The notes under the pieces were generated by a model. That model did not search any database. It saw nothing but the letters and a program-made list of their open reading frames with translations, and was not told the DNA's origin. From Brevundimonas pondensis (lineage in GTDB: Bacteria; Pseudomonadota; Alphaproteobacteria; Caulobacterales; Caulobacteraceae), in the NCBI RefSeq assembly GCF_017487345.1, contig NZ_CP062006.1, positions 2,176,001-2,240,000 of the forward strand: a stretch of DNA of 64,000 nt, in the 5' to 3' direction. The position numbers and the translations under genes are program-made. Shown here piece by piece: positions 8,918-17,671 of the stretch. How positions within the stretch are numbered: the stretch's first letter is position 1; each line of letters begins with the position of its first letter.

Positions 8918-9523
8918 ATGGCCGAGATCATTCTGAACGTTGACGTCCGTGAAGGCGCAGGCACCGGCAGCGCGCGCGCTGTCCGTCGCTCGGGCGCCGT
9001 GCCCGGCATCCTGTACGGTGGCGACAAGGCCCCCGTCTCGATCTCGGTGAACGAGAAGGACTTCCGCAAGTCCCTCTACACCGGCAAGCTGCTGGGCCAC
9101 CTGGTGACCCTGAAGTACGGCGACGAGACCCAGCCGGTCATCGCCAAGACCGTCGATTTCGACCCGGTCACCGATCGTCCGCTGCACTTCGACCTGATGC
9201 GCGTCGACGCCAAGGCTCCGATCAAGATCGAAATCAACGTTCACTTCAAGAACGCTGACGAAGCCCCCTTCTCGCGCGCCGGCGGCATGCTGGAAGTCGT
9301 CCGTCACTCGGTCGAGATCCTGGTCGCCGCCGACCAGATCCCGGAAGAGCTGGTCGTTGATCTGAAGGGTCGCGAAATCGGCGAAACCATCCGCATGTCG
9401 GACATCACCCTGCCGAAGGGCGCCTCGGCCACCATCACCGACCGCGACTTCGTGATCGCCACGATCAAGAACTCGGCTGCTGCACAGTCGGACGCCGGCG
9501 ACACGACGGCTGAAGCTGAATAA
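8918..9523 (+). CDS. rplY: 50S ribosomal protein L25 (Ctc/TL5 form)
   Basis: 201 residues from ATG 8918, preceded by GAGGCGA; upstream in-frame codons lack a site and do not match the family. L25 binds 5S rRNA. This is the long Ctc form: the N-terminal 5S-binding barrel (MAEIILNVDVREG, GAVPGILYGG at about 28-37, then DFDPVTDRPLHFDLMRV) followed by the TL5 extension and an acidic Ala/Glu tail. It lies directly before pth, the standard order. A GC-rich hairpin in the leader (8858-8876) and a strong terminator after the gene frame the transcript. Confidence 0.96.
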   Translation: MAEIILNVDVREGAGTGSARAVRRSGAVPGILYGGDKAPVSISVNEKDFRKSLYTGKLLGHLVTLKYGDETQPVIAKTVDFDPVTDRPLHFDLMRVDAKAPIKIEINVHFKNADEAPFSRAGGMLEVVRHSVEILVAADQIPEELVVDLKGREIGETIRMSDITLPKGASATITDRDFVIATIKNSAAAQSDAGDTTAEAE

Positions 9524-9547
9524 GCCTTCCGCCCAGTCGAAGATTTC

Positions 9548-9583
9548 AGCCCCGCCCGGTTCGCCGGAGCGGGGCTTTTCTTT
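9548..9583 (+). terminator. Rho-independent terminator after rplY
   Basis: Stem AGCCCCGC/GCGGGGCT encloses an inner CCGG-TTCG-CCGG hairpin and is followed by TTTCTTTG. It lies 24 bases after the rplY stop, so part of the transcription probably ends before pth. Confidence 0.8.
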
Positions 9584-9610
9584 GCCCGGAGCACAGGGCA
9601 TGAGGACCGC

Positions 9611-10216
9611 ATGATCATCATCGCAGGGCTCGGCAATCCGGGCGCCAAGTACGAGAAGAACCGTCACAACATCGGCTTCATGGCCGTGGACGAGATCGCC
9701 AGCCGCTGGCGCTTCGGACCCGAGCGGGCCAAGTTCCAGTCCATCGTCAGCGAAGGCGAGGTCGAGGGGACCAAGGTCCTGCTGATGAAGCCCCAGACCT
9801 ATATGAACGAGAGCGGACGGGCTGTCGGCGAGGCGGCGCGCTTTTACAAGATCAAACCCAGCGAGATCATCGTCTTCCACGACGAGATCGACCTGGCCCC
9901 CGGGCGGTTCCGCATGAAGACCGGTGGCGGGGCGGCGGGCCAGAACGGCGTCCGCAGCCTGATCAGTCACCTGGGCGCCGACTTCCGCCGGGCGCGCATG
10001 GGCGTCGGCCACCCCGGCGAGCCGCAGCTGGTCATGCATCACGTCCTGGGCGACTTCCACAAGGCCGACAAGCCCTGGCTGGACGCCATGCTGCAGGCCT
10101 GCGCCGACGCCCTGCCCTTTGCCATAAAGGGCGACGACGAGCGCTATCAGGGCGAGGTCATGCGCCTGGCCCCGGCGCCGAAGTTCAGCCCCAGGCAGGC
10201 GGCCAAGGGCGAATAG
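9611..10216 (+). CDS. pth: peptidyl-tRNA hydrolase
   Basis: 201 residues; GAGGA lies four bases before the ATG. It frees tRNA from peptidyl-tRNAs that drop off the ribosome. Family residues are present: N9 in LGNPG, the catalytic histidine H19 in NRHNIG, N65 in TYMNESG, and D90/D93 in VFHDEIDL. The loop that is normally GGGxxGHNG reads GGGAAGQNG here: Q110 stands where E. coli has H113, a residue I recall as helping to bind substrate. N111 is kept. The enzyme is probably active, but the change is worth noting. ychF, its usual neighbour, is 6.3 kb away. Confidence 0.95.
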   Translation: MIIIAGLGNPGAKYEKNRHNIGFMAVDEIASRWRFGPERAKFQSIVSEGEVEGTKVLLMKPQTYMNESGRAVGEAARFYKIKPSEIIVFHDEIDLAPGRFRMKTGGGAAGQNGVRSLISHLGADFRRARMGVGHPGEPQLVMHHVLGDFHKADKPWLDAMLQACADALPFAIKGDDERYQGEVMRLAPAPKFSPRQAAKGE

Positions 10217-10225
10217 CGCGACGCC

Positions 10226-10252
10226 TCTCCCTCCCCATGAAGGGGAGGGAGA
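10226..10252. terminator. palindromic CTCCC/GGGAG hairpin between convergent genes
   Basis: A perfect 11-base-pair stem, TCTCCCTCCCC/GGGGAGGGAGA, with an ATGAA loop lies between pth and the converging DUF4139 gene. It belongs to the same hairpin type as those at 3687, 16455 and 30881. There is no U-tract, so a role as two-way terminator or mRNA 3'-end protector is inferred. Confidence 0.55.
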
Positions 10253-10261
10253 ATCAGGGGG

Positions 10262-11866
10262 TCAATTCGTCGTCGTCCACGCCGCCGTCAGCGTCGCCGC
10301 GCCGTTGGCGGGTACGCTTAGGGTCCAGACCGGGTAGCCGGTGTCGTCGATGCGGCTGCGCACCGACTGGCGACGGATACGGAAGCCGCGCGACATCGCC
10401 GCGTCGGCGAGCAGTTCGACGGTGACAGGCTCTGAGCGGACGTTGGTGACGGTGGTCTCGATCTCGGACCGGTCCGTCGTCACCGCGCCGCGCGTAGTGC
10501 TGGTCGACTTCACCAGCCGCGTCTGCACCCGCACGTCGGGCGATTGGCCAAAAGACAGCCGCACCGGCAGGCCCACGCCCTTGTCCACGAAGCGGTCCTG
10601 ACCGGCCAGCAGGACACCGCCCGTCCCGTCCGGCTGCATCACCGCCACCGATCCGCCCGGCAGGGCCAGGCCGAGCCCGGCGCTCTCCTCGTTCTTCAGC
10701 TTCAACACGATGCCGGTCGGACGGGATTCGTCATCGTTGCTCAGCACGTTGGCGCGATAGACCCGCTCATAGGCCACGCCCTCGCGCTCGAGAAAGCGCA
10801 CCTGCTTGGTCTGGCGCGCGGCCACCGTGGTCGGCTCTGGCAGGGTGTAGATCTTGTAGTCGCCCAGTTCGCCCTGGCGAGCCATCGCGGTGACAACAAC
10901 CTCATCCATGCTTTCCCGCGCCATGGCCATCACCGGCGGCGGAGGGGGCGCAGGCGGCGGCGGCGGTGGCGGCGGAGGTCCGCCGCTATACTCAGCGACC
11001 TCACCCGAACCAAAGGTCGTCGTCCCCTGCGGCCAGCACTGGTTCTGCTGATAGCGGACCAGAGGTTCGACCGGCACGGTGCCGGCGTCCTTCCTCAGCG
11101 TCCCGGCCACCACCTGGACGGGGGCGTCGGGGAATCCGGTCCCGCCAAAGTTCGCCAGCGTCACCCAGCCGGTCAGATCCAGCGTCCCGTCCGACGGGTC
11201 CAGACGCGCCACATAGTCGGCCGACCACTGCAGCCCTGTCGCCAGATAGGCCAGGGTGACGGTGTGGCGCCCAGCGCGCTCGGCCCGCGTGCGGACCGAC
11301 AGCACCGGCTGGTCGCCCAACCCCTCGGGCACGCGATCGAAGATGACGCGCTCGGTCTGGCCCGAGCAGTCCAGGGCCTCGAAGCGCCCGTCGATCTCCA
11401 ACACGGTCCCTTGCGCGCCCGCGCGGATGACGGCCGCCTTTTCCACCTGCTCGCCCGTCGCGGGATTGGTGCGGACGACGCGGACGACCTCGCCAACGGA
11501 TTTCTCCATCAGGCTGGCGGGCGACAGCAGATCGAAGTCGGCGTTGCGCTCGACCACATGGGCGGGTAGGCCCTCCAGCACCGCGCTCTGCGGCACGACG
11601 CCGGTGGCCAGACCCCGGAAGCGGATGATGCCCTCGCCCGCCGGAAGGTCTACGGTGCGCGTCTCGACGATCAGGGCCAGACCTTCGCGATCCAGCCGGT
11701 TCCACGACTGACGCGACTGCGCCATCAGGGCGACCGTATCGACCGGCTGGTCGCGATAGATGACCACAGTCGCCGTGTCCGGGCGCGCAGACACGCTCTC
11801 CGTCTGCGCCCAGACAGAGGGCGCGACGAGACTGAAGGCCGTGGTGATCGCCAGAAGGCGGCGCAT
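10262..11866 (-). CDS. DUF4139 protein with Pro-rich insert and TonB-box-like motif
   Basis: 534 residues with a signal peptide ending SVWAQ. The body matches the DUF4139 (mucoidy-inhibitor A-like) fold seen in its neighbour: VIFDRVPEGLG, TGLQWSADYVARLD and LDLTGWVTLANFGGTGF are shared landmarks. Between the halves is an insert absent from the neighbour, with a run of about 18 prolines (residues 295-313) and then MDEVVVTAMARQ (320-331). That second part closely resembles the TonB box of the receptors in this window. The function of DUF4139 is unknown; an exported beta-rich protein is all I can say. It follows its paralogue by three bases, so the two are co-translated and arose by tandem duplication. 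Confidence 0.88.
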   Translation of the reverse strand: MRRLLAITTAFSLVAPSVWAQTESVSARPDTATVVIYRDQPVDTVALMAQSRQSWNRLDREGLALIVETRTVDLPAGEGIIRFRGLATGVVPQSAVLEGLPAHVVERNADFDLLSPASLMEKSVGEVVRVVRTNPATGEQVEKAAVIRAGAQGTVLEIDGRFEALDCSGQTERVIFDRVPEGLGDQPVLSVRTRAERAGRHTVTLAYLATGLQWSADYVARLDPSDGTLDLTGWVTLANFGGTGFPDAPVQVVAGTLRKDAGTVPVEPLVRYQQNQCWPQGTTTFGSGEVAEYSGGPPPPPPPPPAPPPPPVMAMARESMDEVVVTAMARQGELGDYKIYTLPEPTTVAARQTKQVRFLEREGVAYERVYRANVLSNDDESRPTGIVLKLKNEESAGLGLALPGGSVAVMQPDGTGGVLLAGQDRFVDKGVGLPVRLSFGQSPDVRVQTRLVKSTSTTRGAVTTDRSEIETTVTNVRSEPVTVELLADAAMSRGFRIRRQSVRSRIDDTGYPVWTLSVPANGAATLTAAWTTTN

Positions 11867-11869
11867 GGA

Positions 11870-13291
11870 TCAGCCGCCCGTGGTGATGGTCGCGGTCAGT
11901 TTGGTCTCACCGTTGGCGGGCACGGGCACGCGCCAGACGACGGTGCGGGCGTCGCGCATCTCGCCCTCGATGCTCTGCTCGCTCAGTTCGGTGTCACGGC
12001 CCAGACCGCGCTGGCGCACCTCGACCGTCACCGGCTCGGGCCGAGCGTTGCGGACGGTGTATTCCATCGCATAGCGGGTGCGGAAATAGTCGACGAGGCG
12101 CTTGGACGTGCGCTCGGACGAGACCAGACGCGGCTGCACTGTCACGTCGAAGGCGTCGCCGGTCGTGACCACGATCTCGGAGCCGGCGGGCGAGTGGTCG
12201 ACCTGATCCTCGCCGATGAAGCGCGGCTCGCCCGCCGCGTCCTTCACATAGACCCGCATGACGCCCGCCGGCAGGGCGCGGGCGGCATTGCCCGAGCCGT
12301 TGGCGAAGATGACCCCGACCTCGGCCGCGACCGGCTCCTCGAAGGTCTGGAAGCCGTCGATGACGTTCAGATAGCGCTTGCTCGCGGGCACGCCAGCCGC
12401 GTCGATCAGGCCGACCTGCTTGGTCTGGTTGTTGGCGACGGTGACGGCTTCCGGCAGCGGATAGACATAGACGTCGGCCAACGCGCCCTGCCCGCCCGTC
12501 TGCGTGCCGTTGCCGCGAGAACGCGACGGCTGGTTATAGGGGTTGTAACCGCCCTGATTGATCAGATTGACGTCGCCCGCCACCACGCGCGTCTGGGCGT
12601 TGCTGAAGGTCGCGCCGGAGTTGTTGGTGATGGTGACCCAGCCGGTCAGGTCCAGCTTGCCCGCCTTCTCGTCGAAGCGGGCGACATAGTCGGCCTTCCA
12701 TTGCAGGCCGGAGGTCAGATAGCTGAGCGTCGTCTCGCGCCGCCCCGCTCCTTCCGCGTCCAGGGTGACGCTGAGCGTCGGACGGGGACGCAGGTTCTGC
12801 GGCACCCGGTCAAAGATGACGCGCGTCGGCACGCCGTCGTCGCGCAGCACCTCGATACGGTTTCCGATCTGCAGCACCACGCCCTGATTCGCCGCCAGGA
12901 CGCGGGCGCGCTCGGTGGTCTGGGCGCCCGAGCCGGGATTGGTGCGGACGATGCCGATGTCGCCGCCGACGGCGCTTTCCATCAGCTTGCCGGGCGTCAG
13001 CAGGTCATAGTCGAAGTTCTGCTCCACCACCGACAGGCCGCGCCCCGACAGACCGACTGTCTCGGGCCGGATGCTGGCCGACACGCCGGGAAACTCCTGA
13101 CGGGAGCGCCCGGCGGGCACGTTCAAGTTCCGCACGTCCTCCACCAGGGCGATGTTCTGGTTGTAGACGGTCAGGGAGACGCGGTCGGGACCGCCCGGCC
13201 CGTCCTCCACCTGTTGCGCCCATGCCTGAGAAGGGAAGACGGGCGCGGCCAGCAGCATGGCGACGGCGAAGGGTCCGAGTGCGCGGATCAT
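11870..13291 (-). CDS. DUF4139 domain-containing exported protein
   Basis: 473 residues from ATG 13291, preceded by a GGGGGAA stretch; an upstream in-frame start at 13321 adds residues unlike a signal peptide. The signal peptide ends SQAWA. Shared landmarks with the downstream paralogue are VIFDRVPQNL, SGLQWKADYVARFDEKAG, LDLTGWVTITNNSG and the tail VWRVPVPANGETKLTATI. Where the paralogue carries a Pro-rich insert, this copy has a Gly/Asn/Gln-rich loop. It is the first gene of a two-gene unit. The upstream sequence shares a 15-base segment with the region before the M19 dipeptidase gene. Function unknown. Confidence 0.88.
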   Translation of the reverse strand: MIRALGPFAVAMLLAAPVFPSQAWAQQVEDGPGGPDRVSLTVYNQNIALVEDVRNLNVPAGRSRQEFPGVSASIRPETVGLSGRGLSVVEQNFDYDLLTPGKLMESAVGGDIGIVRTNPGSGAQTTERARVLAANQGVVLQIGNRIEVLRDDGVPTRVIFDRVPQNLRPRPTLSVTLDAEGAGRRETTLSYLTSGLQWKADYVARFDEKAGKLDLTGWVTITNNSGATFSNAQTRVVAGDVNLINQGGYNPYNQPSRSRGNGTQTGGQGALADVYVYPLPEAVTVANNQTKQVGLIDAAGVPASKRYLNVIDGFQTFEEPVAAEVGVIFANGSGNAARALPAGVMRVYVKDAAGEPRFIGEDQVDHSPAGSEIVVTTGDAFDVTVQPRLVSSERTSKRLVDYFRTRYAMEYTVRNARPEPVTVEVRQRGLGRDTELSEQSIEGEMRDARTVVWRVPVPANGETKLTATITTGG

Positions 13292-13408
13292 GGGTTCCCC
13301 CTGAGCTTGTCCGGCAGCCACGCTGACACGGAGAAACAGGCGTTGTCGAGGGTGCGCGGCGTCCGGTCGCTATAGCTTCACATTGCGGGAAGGTTTAAGC
13401 CCCGGCCC

Positions 13409-13915
13409 GTGACCCGGTCCCAGAGTGAAAACTGGTCGATTGCGCGCTCGCTGGCCTTCCTGGCCGCGACGTTCGCCATCGTGATCGGAACCCTGCTGCC
13501 GTTCGCGGCGCTGGCGGCCTCGGTTCCCGGCCAGCCCGTCGTCATCTGCTCGGCCGAAGGACCGCAGACCATCCAGTCGGGCGGCGTCGACGGCCCGATC
13601 AACAAGCATGTGGGGGCAAAGTGCGCGGCCTGCGTCATGCCCCTGCTGGCCGCCCTGCCCGAACCGCCCGCGCCGACGCCCGCCCCGGCCGTCCGCATGG
13701 TCGCGCCGGTCGCCTATTCCCCTTTCCGCGTCAGTCCCCGCCGCCGGCCCGCGCCCCGCCGCGCCCGCCGTCCACCGCCCCGCCTCGAGCCTGAAAGCCA
13801 GAAACCTCTGCCGCCTCGCGCGCGTCCAACGACGACGCCCGCGACCGCACCTCTGTTTTCAGGATTTGACCTTCCATGTCTTTCAAGACCACTGCGGCGC
13901 CGTGCGCGCTGCTGA
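13409..13915 (+). CDS. DUF2946-type exported protein, probably copper-related
   Basis: 168 residues from a GTG. A signal anchor (SLAFLAATFAIVIGTLLPFAALAA) is followed by the DUF2946 pattern: VVICSAEGPQTI, then HVGAKCAACVMPLLAALPEP, with three cysteines spaced as in that family. DUF2946 proteins commonly sit beside TonB receptors and copper genes, as here. After about residue 110 the protein becomes an Arg/Pro-rich tail that runs 40 bases into the receptor gene. Another frame ends at 13794 with a short Pro-rich tail more like the family, so a frameshift near 13735 is possible. The start and core are credible; the C-terminus is doubtful. Confidence 0.65.
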   Translation: MTRSQSENWSIARSLAFLAATFAIVIGTLLPFAALAASVPGQPVVICSAEGPQTIQSGGVDGPINKHVGAKCAACVMPLLAALPEPPAPTPAPAVRMVAPVAYSPFRVSPRRRPAPRRARRPPPRLEPESQKPLPPRARPTTTPATAPLFSGFDLPCLSRPLRRRARC

Positions 13916-15939
13916 TCGGCGCCTGCCTAGCGCCGACCTTCGCCCATGCTTCCGAGGCTGACGGCCCCGCTACCGTCGTCGACAGCATCATCGTCACCGG
14001 CCGCCGCAACGCCGAAGACCCCGCCGTCGTGGCTGAGGCGCGCGACCGCCTCAGCCGCACCCCCGGCGCCGTGGCCGTCGTCTCGGCCGAGAGCTACGCC
14101 GACCGCTTCGCCCAGGGCTTTTCCGATACGCTGAGGAACGTCCCCGGCGTGATGGCCCAAAAGCGCTATGGCGAGGAAAGCCGCCTCTCCATTCGCGGCT
14201 CGGGCATCGCCCAGGGCTTCCACCAGCGCGGCGTCCTGCTGGCTCAGGACGGCGTCCCCTTCGCCGACGCCGACGGCTTTTCCGACTTTCAGGGCGTCGA
14301 CGCCCTGAGCGCCCGCTACATCGAGGTGTGGAAGGGCGCGAACACCCTGCGCTTCGGCGGCGCCCAGCTGGGCGGGGCGATCAATCTGGTGACGCAAACC
14401 GGCCGCACGGCCCTGCATGACAACGTGCTGCAGTTCGAGAACGGCAGCTACGATACCTACCGCGTCCACGCCGAGCTGGCCCGCGAGCACGGCGACTGGG
14501 ACGCCTTCGCCGCCGTCTCGGGCATGAAGACCGACGGCTATCGCCAGCAGAGCGACCAGTCGCAGGGCCGCCTGACCCTCAATGTCGGCCGGTCCTTCGG
14601 TCAGGACCGCGAGGTGCGCCTGATCGCCCAGGCCGCCGACATCCAGCAGTCGGTCCCCGGCTCCCTGACGCTGAAGCAGGCGCTGGAAACTCTGCGCACG
14701 GCTCCGGCCAACAACATCATCAACGACAACGCCCGCGACCAGACGCTGAAGCGGCTGACGCTGCAGACCCGCTGGCGTCTGACCGATTCCACCCTTTTCG
14801 AAGGCGCGATCTGGGGCTGGGAGAAGTCGCTCTATCACCCGATCTTCCAGGTCGTGGATCAGGAGAGTCAGACGAAGGGCGCCTTCGGCCGCATCGACTG
14901 GACGGGGCAAGTCGCGGGCCTGCGCGCCGACGCCTTCTATGGCTTCAGTTGGCGCGATGGCGATCTGGACGCCCTGCGCTACGTCAATGTCGGCGGCAAG
15001 CGCGGCGCGCTGACGGCCAAGGGCTTGCAACAGGCCACGGGGCTGGACGTCTTCGCCGAGGGCCGCCTGTTCGTCACCGAACGAATGGCGCTGGTCGCGG
15101 GCGGGTCATGGGGCCGAGCGACACGCGACTACACCGATCGGCTGAAACCCGCCAACGACGACAGCATCGACTACGACTGGTTCTCGCCGCGTCTGGGCCT
15201 GTTGTGGGAAGCCGAGAACGGTGCCCAAGTCTTCGCCAACGTTACCCGGTCGGTCGAGCCTCCGACCTATGGCGCCCTGGTGCAGGCCCCGCTGACCGGC
15301 TTCACCCCGGTTCAGGTTCAGGACGCCTGGACCGCCGAGATCGGCACGCGCGGACGGCATGGTGCCCTGGCCTGGGACCTGACCGCCTATCGCAGCCAGA
15401 TCGAAGGGGAGATGCTGAACTTCATCGTCGGACCCGACATCCCGGCGGCGACCTTCAACGCCGACAAGACCATCCACCAAGGCATCGAGGCGGGCCTGGA
15501 CTGGCGTCTGCCGGTCGAGATCGCGAACGGCTCCCTCTTGCTGCGCCAGACCTGGACCTGGAGCGACTTCCGCTTCGACGGCGATCTGCGCTGGGGCGAC
15601 AACCGCCTGCCGGTCGTGCCCGAGCATCAGTATCGGGCCGAGCTGACCTGGCGTCATGCATCGGGCGTCTTCGTCACTCCCTCGATCGAGTGGCGGATCA
15701 GCCGGCCCTATGTTGACTACGCCAACACCATGAAGGCTCCCGACTACGCCCTGCTGGGCCTGACGGCGGGCTTCGACGTCCGTGACGGCCTCTCAGTCTA
15801 TGTCGATGCGCGAAACCTGACCGACGAGCGTTACGTCGGCGAGTTCTCGGCCGTGACCGACGCCCGCACGGCCTCGACCAGCGTCTTCTTCCCGGGCGAA
15901 GGGCGATCCGTTTTCGTCGGCCTGCGCCTCGCCTACTAA
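13876..15939 (+). CDS. TonB-dependent outer membrane receptor, probably copper
   Basis: 687 residues. The signal peptide ends TFAHA and the TonB box is DSIIVTGRR at about residues 36-44. The plug has LSIRGSGIAQGF, then LAQDGVPFADADGF and WKGANTLRFGGAQLGGAINL. The 22-strand barrel ends in an aromatic residue (RLAY), the usual assembly signal read by BamA. The placement between a DUF2946 protein and a PCuAC chaperone suggests copper import or a copper chelate as substrate; the receptor itself has no decisive metal motif. The three genes are closely spaced on one strand and look like an operon. Confidence 0.92.
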   Translation: MSFKTTAAPCALLIGACLAPTFAHASEADGPATVVDSIIVTGRRNAEDPAVVAEARDRLSRTPGAVAVVSAESYADRFAQGFSDTLRNVPGVMAQKRYGEESRLSIRGSGIAQGFHQRGVLLAQDGVPFADADGFSDFQGVDALSARYIEVWKGANTLRFGGAQLGGAINLVTQTGRTALHDNVLQFENGSYDTYRVHAELAREHGDWDAFAAVSGMKTDGYRQQSDQSQGRLTLNVGRSFGQDREVRLIAQAADIQQSVPGSLTLKQALETLRTAPANNIINDNARDQTLKRLTLQTRWRLTDSTLFEGAIWGWEKSLYHPIFQVVDQESQTKGAFGRIDWTGQVAGLRADAFYGFSWRDGDLDALRYVNVGGKRGALTAKGLQQATGLDVFAEGRLFVTERMALVAGGSWGRATRDYTDRLKPANDDSIDYDWFSPRLGLLWEAENGAQVFANVTRSVEPPTYGALVQAPLTGFTPVQVQDAWTAEIGTRGRHGALAWDLTAYRSQIEGEMLNFIVGPDIPAATFNADKTIHQGIEAGLDWRLPVEIANGSLLLRQTWTWSDFRFDGDLRWGDNRLPVVPEHQYRAELTWRHASGVFVTPSIEWRISRPYVDYANTMKAPDYALLGLTAGFDVRDGLSVYVDARNLTDERYVGEFSAVTDARTASTSVFFPGEGRSVFVGLRLAY

Positions 15940-15962
15940 TTTGGACTATCAAGGAGCCCATG

Positions 15963-16442
15963 ATGACCAAAAACACCCTGATCCTCGGCGCACTCGCCGC
16001 CCTGTCCCTCTCCGCCTGCGGCCAGCCCGCCGAAAAGACCGCTGAGACCGCCGCCGCGCCCGGAACCGTCACGGTCGCCGACGCCTGGTGCCGCCCGACG
16101 CCGAACGGCGCCAAGGTCGGCGGCTGCTACGTCACCCTGACGGCCGGTTCCGACGACCGCCTGCTCAGCGTCTCGACGGCCCTCGCCGAAAGCGCCCAGG
16201 TCCACGAGATGAAGATGGAAAACGGCGTCATGAGCATGGGCGAGCTGAAGGACGGCCTGCCCCTGCCCGCCGGTCAGAAGGTCGAGCTGAAGCCCGGCTC
16301 CACCCACGTCATGCTGATGGGCCTGCGCGATCCGCTGGTCGACGGCGGCGTGGCCTCCTTCACCCTGACCTTCGAGAAGGCCCCGGCCATCGGCGTCCAC
16401 GCGGCGATCAAGCAGCCGCCGGTGGTGGATAGCGAGGAGTAA
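15963..16442 (+). CDS. PCuAC periplasmic copper chaperone, lipoprotein form
   Basis: 159 residues. AAGGAG at 15951-15956 favours the second of two adjacent ATGs (15963) over 15960. The lipobox LSLSAC gives acylated C19. The PCuAC copper-binding set is complete: H81, M83, M90 and M92, then H115 and M117 in STHVMLMG, close to the H-M-x10-M-x21-H-x-M signature. Such proteins carry Cu(I) to CuA or CuB centres of haem-copper oxidases. Two further cysteines (C43, C54) are not part of the canonical site. It follows the TonB receptor by about 20 bases; uptake across the outer membrane followed by periplasmic delivery is the natural reading. Confidence 0.93.
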   Translation: MTKNTLILGALAALSLSACGQPAEKTAETAAAPGTVTVADAWCRPTPNGAKVGGCYVTLTAGSDDRLLSVSTALAESAQVHEMKMENGVMSMGELKDGLPLPAGQKVELKPGSTHVMLMGLRDPLVDGGVASFTLTFEKAPAIGVHAAIKQPPVVDSEE

Positions 16443-16454
16443 TCGGACACAAGT

Positions 16455-16483
16455 CCTTCCTCCCCACCACATGGGGAGGAAGG
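16455..16483. terminator. palindromic hairpin after the PCuAC gene
   Basis: An 11-base-pair perfect stem, CCTTCCTCCCC/GGGGAGGAAGG, with a seven-base loop starts 12 bases after the PCuAC stop and lies before ychF. It is of the CTCCC/GGGAG type seen at 3687, 10226 and 30881, without a U-tract. Confidence 0.5.
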
Positions 16484-16551
16484 GCCGTGGCGCCGCCGCA
16501 CCTGACAAACGGGCCCGAACCCGCTAAAGGCTCGCGCTCACGAGGAATCCC

Positions 16552-17649
<1,098 letters not shown>

Positions 17650-17671
17650 GCCCAAACCGCGAAGGCTTGAT

